Counted from the stretch's first letter, positions 49,257 to 60,248 are shown. The stretch is 64,000 nucleotides of DNA from Diplonema papillatum (GCA_030068145.1 JAPJBO010001108.1:1-64000); one strand, 5' to 3'. A program made the numbers and translations. Notes: generated from the sequence alone by a model not told the origin.

Positions 49257-49972
49257 TTATAGCCACGGAAAAAGAATTTTATTCCTGGAGAGCCACCTTC
49301 TCCTGTTCGTGTTCATAGGGTGCCCACCCCTCGCAAGATCAGTCTAAAACTATGTTCCTACCTCCACGAGAGTTCTGAGGAGGATACCCCTGTGTCGTCC
49401 CCATACATCGTGAGGCTTGCTGCCTGATTTCCGATCATAAAATTGGTCCTTTGCATTTTATCCGAGGGAGAGGGAGGGGATTCAAAATGCAGATCAGACT
49501 GAAATAGAAGGAACACACACTTATCCGTTTCTTGACCTACGATAACTGTTGAGGGGCCCCGTCACAGGTCTCGCATGATTCGTTCGCCTTGGTAACACTA
49601 TCCGGTAGTAGGCTTGCAATTGTGCTCTTGCTAGATCATGGCCGAATGGTGGGTGGCGGAGTACCGCGCTCGTGCGCAAGTAAGCACAATGTTACTGCAA
49701 GCTGAACCTTAGTTGCTGTAGAGCGTTGTCAAGTCTTCAGGTTTCAGATCCGGATACTGCCTAGGCAACCAGATAGTTAGAGGTCAACCAATGGATATTT
49801 GTGTGCGTCTTTCGAAACGTTTGCGTATCTGCGACTCAGAGGACCCTTGCCGTTGATACCTTAAAGCCAGGACTTAGTGTCTGGTGCAACCAGGACTGGT
49901 TGACTGGTCTGGTTGGGTGGTTCAGGCTGTCCAGGCTGGTCAGGGAATAAAATTCTTTTCCCGTGGCTATAA
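49257..49972. mobile_element. TIR element H, complete copy
   Basis: The ends TTATAGCCACGGAAAAAGAA and the complement (CTTTTCCCGTGGCTATAA, to 49972) are inverted repeats of about 32 bp; the 716-bp interior has no gene. A truncated copy lies at 62347-62769. GGATCACACCA immediately to the left (49246-49256) resembles the end of the K/MITE family. Confidence 0.8.
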
Positions 49973-50740
49973 GGGAATAAACCCAAAAAAATTAGAAAAA
50001 TCTGCCATGGGTAGTGCCTCACAGTAGTAGAAAATGGTGGGAAAACGGAAAGCTTTGACAAAAGCCAAGGTCACGGGGGCAAGGGCAAGCTTTTGGATTC
50101 CCAACTCTGCTCACCAGCTCCCAGATTGCAGTATGTTCGGCTGCAGCCAGAATACAGAGACTACTGGGGTCTACAACAAGGTGGTGAAGCAGCAGCACAC
50201 CCACGAAGGCACATGCCAAGGTCACAGCAGTCATAATGAGGCCCACCTACAAAACCAAAACAGTGTTCCATTGCCTCAGGCATCTGAAGACTCCACTGCA
50301 ACCCCGAAACTCGTCGCTCTGGGCCCATCTTTTGTATTGTGACAGTGAACCTGGGTTGTCGGCCTGTGGCACTAATGATTCACAAGCGAAGCTACTGGAA
50401 AAGTCGTATTACGCCGTCCTACTACTGAAGCACGACAGTGTCTAACTTTGTGAGACTGCCCGTTTCAGCTAAAACCCAGAGTTTCAAGGGAACTTTTACT
50501 CTAAAACACCACATGTTGTTTTCCCACGCGTAGCATGGGGAAAATTTTTTCTGGCATAGGATGGATTTCGACCTGTATTCGCCAGTGCAAAAAAAAGTTG
50601 TGGCAAATTCCTGTCCAAAAAAAAAAGAAGTTTTTTCGGAAAGTGACTTGACCGGTCGAGCGGTCGAGCCTGACTGCACTGGTCAGGGCCCTTGCAAAAA
50701 AACTCAAAACATCAAAAAAGAAACTCTAAAACAAACGCAG
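49973..50740. other. GT31 intron sequence without recognised gene
   Basis: The frame 50034-50342 and others lack motifs; this is presumed intron before exon 3, ending CTAAAACAAACGCAG. Confidence 0.45.
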
Positions 50741-50830
50741 ATACCCGAACTCTTCCTGGTACTTGACCATCGACGATGACACGCTTGTGTTCACAGACAA
50801 CATCTTCTGGATGCTCTCATACCTGCCGAA
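50741..50830 (+). CDS. GT31 gene exon with DDD metal-binding motif
   Basis: The 90-bp exon reads YPNSSWYLTIDDDTLVFTDN, then IFWMLSYLP, with the Asp triad that binds Mn2+ and UDP-sugar in GT31 enzymes. It is bounded by the acceptor AAACGCAG (to 50740) and the consensus donor GTATGT (50831-50836). It ends two bases into a codon (AA), completed by the C at 52295 to Asn, continuing PHEKQWYVG. Both the strong splice sites and the motif order support it. Confidence 0.85.
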
Positions 50831-51108
50831 GTATGTTGTTGCCTTGTCGGCTTGCATTTTACTCCGCCATCCCTGACTTTCAGCACCACACACATGGGAT
50901 AAGAACATCATGGTAGTTGTAAGAGTTGGATTGTCGCTTCATCGCGCTCAGGTCTTGGCTTGCCTGTGCTGCACGTAGATAGACGCCACGCCATTTGACG
51001 TGATCCACCATAGGAATGGAAAGCAACAAGGCGGCTGCCGGCGTCTGGACCCTTGGCCGATGGTCAAACGAGAAACTCTGAAGTTCCGGACCTTCGGTAA
51101 CAGGGTAT

Positions 51109-51810
51109 TCTGATAGATCGAACGGTGTCGAGACGTTATCCGGATCTGTTTTGCGGTCTGACAGTCTGAAACCTAAAAAGCACCCGAGATGTTATACGTT
51201 TTATTTCCGCACTAGCTGTTCAAACCATGTAGTCCAGTCAAAGAAGGGACACCAGAAGCATTGCTAAACCAAGAAGGAAGACATACCATTTTTAGCGGAA
51301 AATAAAAGAGAGTGCAAAACCCTTTTTGTTTGGATTAAAAAACCCACACACAAAAAGCTCGCTGGCTCGGTTTTGTCTTCTTCAGAATCTGTTCTGGGTC
51401 TGATAGATGTTATACGAATGTGTTTTGCGGTCTGATAGACTGAAACTCAAAACACTTCCGGTCTCGAGATAGTTTACGGCATTGTTGTGGGCATTGGAAC
51501 CCAAAACACTTCCGGTCTCGAGACGTTGCGAATCTGTTTTGCGGTCTGATAGACTGGAACTCAAAACGCTCCCGGTCTCGCGAGAATTTACGGGATTGTT
51601 GTGGGTTTGCTTGACTGGAACCTGTTTTGCGGTCTGATAGACTGGAACTCAAAACACTTCCGGTCTCGAGACGGTAAACGAATCTGTTTTGCGGTCTGAT
51701 AGACTGGAACTCAAAGCATTTCCGGTCTCGAGATGATTTACGGGATTGTTTTGGGTTTGCTAGGCTGTAATCCAAAACACTTCCGGTCTCGAAATGTTAC
51801 ACGGGATCTG
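51109..51810 (+). repeat. Irregular tandem repeats (TCTGTTTTGCGGTCTGATAG)
   Basis: Modules TCTGTTTTGCGGTCTGATAG, ACTGGAACTCAAAACACTTC, CGGTCTCGAGACG and TTTACGGGATTGTT recur in varying order about six to seven times. The reverse strand is open as a repetitive peptide without gene features. Confidence 0.85.
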
Positions 51811-51814
51811 TTTT

Positions 51815-51880
51815 GGGTCAGGGTTCGAACCCGGGCCTGCTGGCCTGAAGGCCGACACCCGGTCACTCTGCCACCCGTAT
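51815..51880 (-). ncRNA. tRNA-like segment (SINE head or decayed tRNA)
   Basis: On the minus strand, TGGCAGAGTGACCGG fits a Pol III A box and GGGTTCGAACCC fits a B box/T-arm, about 30 bases apart. The ends GGGT and ACCC can pair, but the anticodon arm (GGCCTTCAGGCC) does not form a normal 7-base loop. A functional tRNA is therefore unlikely; a tRNA-derived SINE head or tRNA relic is more probable. Confidence 0.45.
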
Positions 51881-51881
51881 A

Positions 51882-51907
51882 GGGTTATCGGTTATCGGTT
51901 ATCGGTA
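51882..51907 (+). repeat. Heptamer repeat (GGTTATC)n
   Basis: GGGTTATCGGTTATCGGTTA, then TCGG: three to four units next to the tRNA-like segment, possibly the tail of that element. Confidence 0.75.
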
Positions 51908-52294
51908 CGGTGGATACCTGTCTCGAGTTAGTTGAGAACAGGTGAGGTGGTTCCTTGTGCCTCCCCGTCGCCATCCTTGGCGCGTTGTTTGTTTTCGTGT
52001 TCGGTTTCGTTCTTTGTTTTTACGGTCTCACGTTGTGGTGGGGGGGTTCAGTGAGCTTTTTACTCTGCCCGCCCTCCCCTACTCCCGGAACTGAACGGAG
52101 GGGAAATGGAAATAAGAAGTGGGTGGTCTGCAGGGCTTTTCCTGGGGTCGGCAGGGGGGGAAACAAGCTAGCACCGCACAATCCAAAAACAATACACTTT
52201 TTTCATGGAGAAAAGTGGGGTTGGCGAATAGAGGCTGTTCACATTGCATGAGATCATAGGACCTCCAGTCTCGAAATATATGAAAACCACACAG

Positions 52295-52614
52295 CCCGCA
52301 CGAGAAGCAGTGGTACGTCGGGCACACGGCCGAGTGGAAGATCAAGATGTGGTTCCACGGCTCGATGGCATTCGGCGGGGGCGGCATCCTCGTTTCGAAC
52401 AAGGGCGGCCGCACGTGGAAAGACTTCTGGCACGGGGGCTTGATGACCGCAGCCAAGACTTGGCTGCTGAGCGGGCGGTGCTCGCACGCCGGCGGCGACG
52501 GGGCCGTGTGCAGATGCCTGCGGGCAGCCTACGGCCGCGACGACATGCTCACCAACTGGAAGGGGCTCCACCAGTTCGACATCACCGGCACGGCCGAAAT
52601 GCTCGACCTCGTCC
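52295..52614 (+). CDS. GT31 gene exon: acceptor half of the catalytic domain
   Basis: After ACACAG (to 52294) the frame reads PHEKQWYVGHTAEWKIKMW, FHGSMAFGGGGILVSNKGG, GGDGAVCRCLRAAYG and GLHQFDITGTAEM. These match the family pattern of YVG, then (A/T)GG(A/G)G with Ser, then a DD/GD turn, then the HQ.D..G strand of Fringe/DUF604 proteins. The exon ends after GTCC, one base into a codon, before GTGACA; the next exon completes it as Arg. Without splicing the frame runs into unrelated sequence and stops near 52820. Confidence 0.85.
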
Positions 52615-54528
52615 GTGACACGTGCCCAGTCTGCCCTTCGGTCTGTCACAGCTTTTACCTTCGCTTTTCTGCACAGCTAGACGGTCCTTTACGGACCCCG
52701 ACTAGACGGTCCTTTACGGACCCCGACTGTTTGGCGGGACGTTTCCTGGCCGTTTTTTCAACCTACACCGATTTAAAGCAAGTTTTTCGGAATTTTCCGG
52801 GATGTGGGGCTGGGTGCTAGCCGGGCTGCTCTTTTTTGTGGCTGCTTTTTTTCGGTTCCCGAAGGATTCCGGTGAGGAATCGCACCCGAAGCGTTTCGGT
52901 GCTCAAGAGATTGAGTCGCCTGCGCTTGTGGGGAGGACACCAATCACCTGTTGCGACCCCAGCGGGGCGACACCAAATCACGATGCTGCCCCGGCTCTTG
53001 TTGCGTTAGTGTATGGTCCTTTGGCAGAGTGAGCCGATGCCTCTCATCTCACCTTTAAAACACGGCTGAGTCACGCATGCTCTTGACAGACGCTAGCGTC
53101 CGACATTTCGCACGCGCGTCACAGTCGTTGGGTGGTATTGACAAGGGGTTTCATCGGACACTCGGATGAGCTTCGTTACTTCATCGCCGCAGGTTCCCCC
53201 CTGCCCTGGGAGGTCTGCTTGGCTGCCTTCGGTTTGCGTCTCCGTGTTGGTGTTGTTGCTTCGCTTTTGGACTCCTTCTTCGGCTTGGCACGGTCCCAAC
53301 GTCCTGATCTGCTCTTGGTGCCCGTCTTGCGCTCATTCTGCGCTGCTCGTTGCTCCTGCTTGACTTCGTGTTTCCATGCTCTTGTTGTGTTAGTGTTTGG
53401 TCCGGTTTTGAGGTGTGAGAGTGCCTACCTTGGTCAGGAAGCCGACATGTATCCCGTAAACGGCACACATGCCGGGCTCCAGGGTTCTCAAAGCGGATCA
53501 CAGGCCCACTTGCCCTACGCGAGGCACGTGTCCAAGTCTCGTTCAGGACTACTGTAGCAGTCTCCAAGTTTGCACCTTCCTCAACTGCTACAGTCGGGGG
53601 GGGGGGCTTTCAAGTAATTGGGAAAACACGTTCCCCCCCGGCGTGTGCGCGTGGTTTTCCTCCACCAGGGTCACTGCCGAAGCAGCCGCATCTCGTCCTT
53701 CCGCCTTGCTGGCTTGGGGAGGCGGCGTCACCCAACCTGTCATTTAGCTAAGTTCCTTACCGACTGCTGCCCCTTCGGCGGTGACACGACGGGAGCACCT
53801 GAGTTTCGGGTCACGATACTCTATACTCCGCTACCCAGCATCTTCAGTCGCGCTACGGATTCCCGCCCCGGCTCTTGTTGCGTTAGTGTCGCCATTGTCA
53901 TTCCGAAAAAAACGAAGAACACTGTAAACACGACCCCACCCACCTGCCCGACTCTGATCTAACTGCACAAAGGAAAACACCCCCTCGTAGGCCAATCAGA
54001 GACTTCAGACTACCGACCGCTTACCCCAAGAAACAGTCTACGACAAGGTACAAACGGCAAACCAACCCGGCGTGCACTACTTGTGCCGAAGAAGATCCCC
54101 AAAACCCGTTGCTGCTCTTGCAGTTCGCTGCTGAGGGAATTGGCACAGCAGATTGTTCAACTTGCTTGATACCAAATTCAGCAGGCCGCAGTTAGGGCAG
54201 ACTATTTTTTTTTTTTTTTTTGATCCGCGTCCTAGGGGTGCCCACTCAGGCCCTTTTTTTGTCCGGAACCCGAGTTTTCATTATTCGTCTATGTTGGTAT
54301 TTTGCACCGTTTTTACCGATTTTGTCCCTAGTGTCAGTTACTGTCACCGATTGCACGCCAAAACCACGGCGAAAACATCCTAAGTCGCAGTGTGGTGGCC
54401 CATTGGATGCTAAAACAGTAGAGGAAAGGTCATCTTGGCTCAAATTCAGGCAAGCAGACCCTTTTGAGCCTTAGAACAGTGGTAAAAGATGGCGAATCGT
54501 GGTGTTTCACCTTAGAATATCGTGAAGA
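52615..54528 (+). other. GT31 intron, 5' part
   Basis: Starts GTGACA. A 25-bp direct repeat (CTAGACGGTCCTTTACGGAC) is doubled at 52677-52727. GGCTCTTGTTGCGTTAGTGT recurs at 52992, 53370 (variant) and 53870. A T-run lies at about 54206-54221. No gene is recognised in frames such as 53132-53557. Confidence 0.5.
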
Positions 54529-57207
54529 GGTGGGGGAGAGGTACAATTCAGTGGAGAAGACGTCTTTTCTGGTGGAGAAGAAGTCTTTTCTGGTGGGGGA
54601 GAGGTCCTTTTGTGTGGGGGAGAGGTCCTTTTGGGTGGGGGAGAGGTCCTTTTGGGTGGGGGAGAGGTCCTTTTGTGTGGGGGAGAGGTCCTTTTGTGTG
54701 GGGGAGAGGTCCTTTTGTGTGGGGGAGAGGTCCTTTTGTGTGGGGGAGAGGTCCTTTTGTGTGGGGGAGAGGTCCTTTTGTGTGGGGGAGAGGTCCTTCT
54801 GGGTGGGGGAGAGGTCCTTCTGTGTGGGGGAGAGGTCCTTTTGTGTGGGGGAGAGGTCCTTTTGTGTGGGGGAGAGGTCCTTTTGTGTGGGGGAGAGGTC
54901 CTTCTGGGTGGGGGAGAGGTCCTTTTGTGTGGGGGAGAGGTCCTTTTGTGTGGGGGAGAGGTCCTTTTGGGTGGGGGAGAGGTCCTTTTGTGTGGGGGAG
55001 AGGTCCTTTTGAGTGGGGGAGAGGTCCTTTTGAGTGGGGGAGAGGTCCTTTTGTGTGGGGGAGAGGTCCTTTTGTGTGGGGGAGAGGTCCTTTTGTGTGG
55101 GGGAGAGGTCCTTTTGAGTGGGGGAGAGGTCCTTTTGTGTGGGGGAGAGGTCCTTTTGTGTGGGGGAGAGGTCCTTTTGAGTGGGGGAGAGGTCCTTTTG
55201 TGTGGGGGAGAGGTCCTTTTGTGTGGGGGAGAGGTCCTTTTGTGTGGGGGAGAGGTCCTTTTGTGTGGGGGAGAGGTCCTTTTGGGTGGGGGAGAGGTCC
55301 TTTTGTGTGGGGGAGAGGTCCTTCTGAGTGGGGGAGAGGTCCTTCTGTGTGGGGGAGAGGTCCTTTTGGGTGGGGGAGAGGTCCTTTCTGGGTGGGGGAG
55401 AGGTCCTTTTGTGTGGGGGAGAGGTCCTTTTGGGTGGGGGAGAGGTCCTTTTGTGTGGGGGAGAGGTCCTTTTGTGTGGGGGAGAGGTCCTTTTGTGTGG
55501 GGGAGAGGTCCTTTTGTGTGGGGGAGAGGTCCTTCTGTGTGGGGGAGAGGTCCTTTTGTGTGGGGGAGAGGTCCTTTTGTGTGGGGGAGAGGTCCTTCTG
55601 TGTGGGGGAGAGGTCCTTTTGGGTGGGGGAGAGGTCCTTTTGTGTGGGGGAGAGGTCCTTTTGTGTGGGGGAGAGGTCCTTGTGAGTGGGGGAGAGGTCC
55701 TTTTGAGTGGGGGAGAGGTCCTTTTGTGTGGGGGAGAGGTCCTTTTGTGTGGGGGAGAGGTCCTTCTGAGTGGGGGAGAGGTCCTTTTGTGTGGGGGAGA
55801 GGTCCTTTTGTGTGGGGGAGAGGTCCTTTCGTGTGGGGGAGAGGTCCTTTTGAGTGGGGGAGAGGTCCTTTTGTGTGGGGGAGAGGTCCTTTTGTGTGGG
55901 GGAGAGGTCCTTTTGTGTGGGGGAGAGGTCCTTTTGTGTGGGGGAGAGGTCCTTTTGAGTGGGGGAGAGGTCCTTTTGTGTGGGGGAGAGGTCCTTTTGT
56001 GTGGGGGAGAGGTCCTTTGGTGTGGGGGAGAGGTCCTTTTCTGTGTGGGGGAGAGGTCCTTTCTGAGTGGGGGAGAGGTCCTTCTTGGTGGGGGAGAGGT
56101 CCTTTTGGGTGGGGGAGAGGTCCTTCTGGTGGGGGAGAGGTCCTTTTGTGTGGGGGAGAGGTCCTTTTGGGTGGGGGAGAGGTCCTTTTGTGTGGGGGAG
56201 AGGTCCTTTTGGTGGGGGAGAGGTCCTTTTGTGTGGGGGAGAGGTCCTTTTGTGTGGGGGAGAGGTCCTTCTGGGTGGGGGAGAGGTCCTTTTGTGTGGG
56301 GGAGAGGTCCTTTTGTGTGGGGGAGAGGTCCTTCTGTGTGGGGGAGAGGTCCTTTTGGGTGGGGGAGAGGTCCTTTTGTGTGGGGGAGAGGTCCTTCTGA
56401 GTGGGGGAGAGGTCCTTTTGTGTGGGGGAGAGGTCCTTTTGAGTGGGGGAGAGGTCCTTTTGTGTGGGGGAGAGGTCCTTTTGTGTGGGGGAGAGTCCTT
56501 TTGGGTGGGGGAGAGGTCCTTTTGTGTGGGGGAGAGGTCCTTTTGAGTGGGGGAGAGGTCCTTTTGTGTGGGGGAGAGGTCCTTTTGTGTGGGGGAGAGG
56601 TCCTTTGGGTGGGGGAGAGGTCCTTCTGTGTGGGGGAGAGGTCCTTTGGGTGGGGGAGAGGTCTTTTGTGGTGGGGGAGAGGTCCTTTTGTGTGGGGGAG
56701 AGGTCCTTTTGGGTGGGGGAGAGGTCCTTTTGGGTGGGGGAGAGGTCCTTTTGTGTGGGGGAGAGGTCCTTTTGTGTGGGGGAGAGGTCCTTCTGTGTGG
56801 GGGAGAGGTCCTTTTGTGTGGGGGAGAGGTCCTTTTGTGTGGGGGAGAGGTCCTTCTGGGTGGGGGAGAGGTCCTTTTGTGTGGGGGAGAGGTCCTTTTG
56901 TGTGGGGGAGAGGTCCTTTTGGGTGGGGGAGAGGTCCTTTTGGGTGGGGGAGAGGTCCTTCTGGGGGGGAGAGGTCCTTTTGTGTGGGGGAGAGGTCCTT
57001 TTGAGTGGGGGAGAGGTCTTTCTGGGTGGGGGAGAGGTCCTTTTGTGTGGGGGAGAGGTCCTTTTGGGTGGGGGAGAGGTCCTTTTGGGTGGGGGAGAGG
57101 TCCTTCTGGGGGGGAGAGGTCCTTCTGTGTGGGGGGGTCCTTTTGAGTGGGGGAGAGGTCTTTCTGGGTGGGGGAGAGGTCCTTCTGTGTGGGGGAGAGG
57201 TCCTTCT
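54529..57207 (+). repeat. 21-bp satellite, about 127 units
   Basis: Unit TGTGGGGGAGAGGTCCTTTTG with few variant positions (TGTG/GGTG/AGTG and TTTT/TTCT). The first units are degenerate (GTGGAGAAGACGTCTTTTC), and small deletions shift phase near 56050-56640 and 56960-57140. The period is seven codons, so all three forward frames are long open frames (CVGERSF, VWGRGPF, CGGEVLL repeats). The G-rich strand could form quadruplexes. It lies within the inferred GT31 intron; coding use is not supported. Confidence 0.95.
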
Positions 57208-57208
57208 A

Positions 57209-57322
57209 ATTACCTATACTTAACATTGAACCGCGATTTTGGGTGGTTCAATGTTAAGTATAGGTAATTACCTATACTTAACGCTGAACCGCAAAAAACC
57301 ACGGTTCAATGTTAGGTGTAGG
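57209..57322. repeat. Two tandem hairpins with the same arms
   Basis: TTACCTATACTTAACATTGA is mirrored at 57242-57270, and the motif then repeats with TTACCTATACTTAACGCTGA mirrored to 57322. It directly follows the 21-bp satellite. It looks like two abutting mini foldback elements. Confidence 0.85.
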
Positions 57323-57680
57323 TAATGGGTAATGCCAAGGTCCAAAAAAATTGGTCAAAATTTTGGGTTGAAATTTTGGTTGACAATTTTGGGTCAAAAA
57401 TCTTGGGTCAAAATTTTGGGTTATAAATGTTGAAATTTGGGTCGAAAATTTTGGGTTGAAAATTTTGGGTGTCAAAAATTGGGGTTGAAATTTTTGGTCA
57501 AAAATTTGGGTTGAATTTTTGGGTCAATTTTGGGGTCAAAATTTTGGGTCGAAATTTTGGGTCAATTTTTGGGGTCAAAATCTTGGGTCACAGACCTGAA
57601 AAAGGCACCAAAATTTTGTAGCTGAAGCATTTGGATCAAAATTTTGGGTCAAAAATTGGGGTATGGACTAAGAAGTTGGG
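57323..57680 (+). repeat. Low-complexity TTTTGGGTCAAAA-type repeats
   Basis: Irregular repeats of AAAATTTTGGGT and GGGTCAAAAT. No gene. Confidence 0.8.
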
Positions 57681-58736
57681 ATTGGGATCATGAAGATTCC
57701 AAATTTTTGGGTCGCAAATTGCAATCAAATCGCAAATTGCAGTCCCCCTGAGGAAACTTGCAATCCCCCCGAGGAGACTTGCAATCCTCCCAAGGAAACT
57801 GAGGCCGCGGAAGCAAGTCATTCGCCTGCAGCCGACAGAGAGAACGTTCTGGTCATCGATGCAGAACCAGCTGTCGTGTGCAAGAAAGAGTACGTGGGCC
57901 TAAACAGTACAGTTATCCGGGAGAGTTGCGACCCAGACCGCAAGTATCCGAAATCCGTCCACAGATTTACGAACAAACCGGCTTCTGGATCGACGACGTT
58001 GTGAGTCAGAACACGGTGAGCACCTTCCACCACTTGCTGGCCATTGGTGTCGGGTCGATATACCCAGGCCTTGATGGTATGCCCTTACTCAACGACTTGC
58101 AAAACTCGCATCACCCAACGCGGGTTATATTTCGTTATTAGTTAGAGTCTCAAAACCCAGTCAGAAATCACCCTCTGTTGCTGTGTGTTTTGCTTACTAG
58201 TCTGCTTGAAACGCCGGCGAAGCAGATTATCGCCACAGTTTCTTTGCATTCCAACCCAAACTGCCTGAAACGATTACAGTCGAAGAGGTATATTTAGTCA
58301 CCCTGTGGCCAATGCAGGCCATCGCTACAGATATTCTGCATTCTAACCTCAACAATTATAGTCTATCACAGTGCGGGCAACTGCACCTTCGTACCACCGA
58401 CACCCTGTTGGTGCTCCCAGGTAACGCGCAATCGGAGGTTCGAAACATGAGGATTAATAAAGCCCACCTACGCAGCGTTGCCTTTGAAAGGGCTGCCTTG
58501 ATGTTACGTTCTCCCGACCTTATTAGCTGGCGATATTCTGCATTCGAACTGCTGCAATTATAAATTGTAGTCGTTTCCAGTGTGAGCGATGCAGATTATC
58601 GCAACAGATTCTTTGCATTCCAACCCAAACTAACCCAAAACTATTGAAGTCTATCAGCAGTCTGTGTCGAACGACTGTCTATCCACCAGTACCAACCCTT
58701 TGGCTTGAAGTTTGCATATTTTGACGTCACACACAG
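57681..58736 (+). other. GT31 intron, 3' part, with decayed repeats
   Basis: At least three diverged copies of GCAGATTATCGCAACAGATT, then CTTTGCATTCCAACCCAAAC, lie between 58217 and 58660, with related pieces at 58320 and 58530. The frame 57690-58004 is unrecognised. The intron ends TTGACGTCACACACAG at 58736. Confidence 0.5.
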
Positions 58737-59191
58737 GGAACGTGACGGGCCTGCTGTTCTACGATGCGTACGACGCGTATCCCAGCCACCTCCTGCTGAA
58801 GAGGTTCTGCGGGCGGACGACGAACGAGCTGTATACAGTTTGCATCAACTTGGGCCACCAGATCCAGCTGTTCAGGAGCGAGCTCGACCCGGCGGAGGCG
58901 TTCGTCCTGATGGACGTCGGCGATGGGACGGCGAACCCGCGGCCGACCGAAGGCATCGTCTCGATAGGGCTCCGCCCGCACGTGCGGCAGGCGCTGTTTT
59001 GCTCGCTGCACTACCAGTGGCGGGAGGGCAGGGCCGAGACCGTCTACGTCGGCAGCTTCACCGTCCCGCGGGCGGAGCACGACCCCCCGTGCGAGGGGAG
59101 GGCCGCCGTGAGGGTGCACAACTCGACGCTGACGGCCCGCATCTCGCTCGCAGACGGCACCGACATGTTCTGGACCCAGTCCATTGACTAA
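58737..59191 (+). CDS. GT31 gene last exon: C-terminal extension
   Basis: The acceptor CACACACAG precedes a GC-rich frame NVTGLLFYDAYDAYPSHLLL, LYTVCINLGHQIQLFRSELD, then NPRPTEGIVSIGLRPHVR, ending FWTQSID and TAA 59189-59191. The phase (two bases completing a codon) fits the exon ending at 52614. I do not recognise the domain; an N-glycosylation sequon (NVT) fits a lumenal location. It could also be the end of a different gene whose other exons are elsewhere, but strand, order and phase favour the GT31 gene. Degenerate copies follow downstream. Confidence 0.65.
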
Positions 59192-60248
59192 ACTCGGCGC
59201 CCGGTACAGGCCTTCTACAGGCCGTGCTGGATGCCCGATTTGGTCTCATGTTTCGGTGCTCTGGAACTGAGCCTCGGTACTGGCCTTCTCCTGGCCATAT
59301 GCTGGATGACGCCCGATCTTACGTGTAGGCAGGTACCGCTTGGTACTTGCCTTCTACTGGCCATGTGCCTTGCATGACGACGAACGAGCTTTACACAGTT
59401 TGCATCAACTTGGGCCACCACTGTTCAGGAGCGTCCTGATGGATGTCGGCGATGGGACACCTAACCCGCGGCCGACCGAAGGCATCGTCTCGATGGGGCT
59501 CCGCCCGCACGTGCGGCGGGCGCTGTTCTGCTCGCTGCACTAGTGGAGGGCAGGGCCGAGGCCGTCTACGCCGGCAGCTTCACCGTCCCGCGCTCACTAC
59601 TATTGGCCTGCGACTCTCTTGTTTTCAGTCGTTCGCTAGCTGCACCCACATGTTGGATGAGACAAGGGTCGTTGAGAACGGTGGGAGCTCCGCCGTGCCG
59701 CGTGCGTGAGACCAAGAGGGAGCCCTCAAACAAGAAAGGCGGGTGCGAGGGGAGCCGTGAGGGGAGGGGAGGGCCGTGAGGGTGTACAACTCGACGCTGA
59801 CGGCTTCGCATCTCGCTCACCGAAGGCACCGACATGTTCTGGACCCAGTCCGTTGACTAGCTTCCGACGGAAAGACTCGGCGCCCGGTACAGGCCTTCCA
59901 CTGGCCGTGCTGGATGCTGATTTGGTCTTATCAAGTTTCGGTGCTCTGGACCTTGAGCGGCCTTCTACTGGCCATATGCTGGATGATGGCCGATGTGGTC
60001 TCACGGTGCTGGACCTGAACCTGGCCATATGCTGGATGGAGGCCGATGTGGTCTGACGGCTCTGGACCTGAACCGCCTGGTACTGGCCTTCTACTGGCCA
60101 TATGCTGGATGACCCTCATTGAAGTTCGTGGCATACCCACGAAAGTTTTTGGCCTTTCTACGTTTGTTACAGGGACAGGGCAGCGAACCGGAGGAGAGTA
60201 TTGTGGGAAGACCTTCCCTTTTTTTTTTAGTACTAACAATCTTGCGGG
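59192..60248 (+). repeat. 3' region with repeated GGCCTTCTACTGGCCATATG
   Basis: CGCCCGGTACAGGCCTTCTA occurs at 59199 and, with one change, at 59881. GGCCATATGCTGGATGA recurs near 59282, 59960, 60023 and 60097. The interval also contains the copied last-exon pieces listed separately. No independent gene is seen. Confidence 0.7.
59371..59862 (+). pseudogene. Degenerate copy of the GT31 last exon
   Basis: 59377-59600 copies 58820-59080 (ACGAACGAGCTTTACACAGT) with deletions, including one before GAGCGTCCTGATGGATGTCG. After an unrelated insert, 59740-59861 copies the coding end (TTCTGGACCCAGTCCGTTGA, then CTAG). Stops and deletions rule out function. Confidence 0.85.

Larger units (their letters stand above)
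50831..52294 (+). other. GT31 intron with satellite and tRNA-like element
   Basis: Starts GTATGT and ends AACCACACAG. It holds the roughly 75-bp satellite (51109-51810) and the tRNA-like segment (51815-51880). Confidence 0.7.
26441..59191 (+). other. Inferred gene span: Fringe-like GT31 glycosyltransferase
   Basis: Six segments on the plus strand in the right order encode successive parts of a Golgi GT31 (Fringe/DUF604-like) enzyme: membrane anchor, stem, N-terminal Rossmann part, DDD motif, acceptor half, C-terminal extension. Exon boundaries 26975/27486, 49052/50741, 50830/52295 and 52614/58737 join in phase with GT-AG sites, and the conceptual protein is about 632 residues. Known family: GT31 enzymes transfer GlcNAc, Gal or similar sugars from UDP donors in the Golgi with Mn2+ bound at the Asp triad. 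The join of exon 2 to what follows (intron of about 21 kb) is the weakest part. Introns hold nearly all mobile elements between 27 and 58 kb. Confidence 0.7.

Noticed and set aside
51815..51880. Functional tRNA gene
   Set aside because: The A and B boxes are fair, but the acceptor stem pairs only partly and the anticodon arm does not fold normally; kept as tRNA-like only.
54522..57267. Repetitive open frames up to 596 codons in the 21-bp array
   Set aside because: All three frames are open simply because the 21-bp unit lacks stops; no start context, domain or frame preference.
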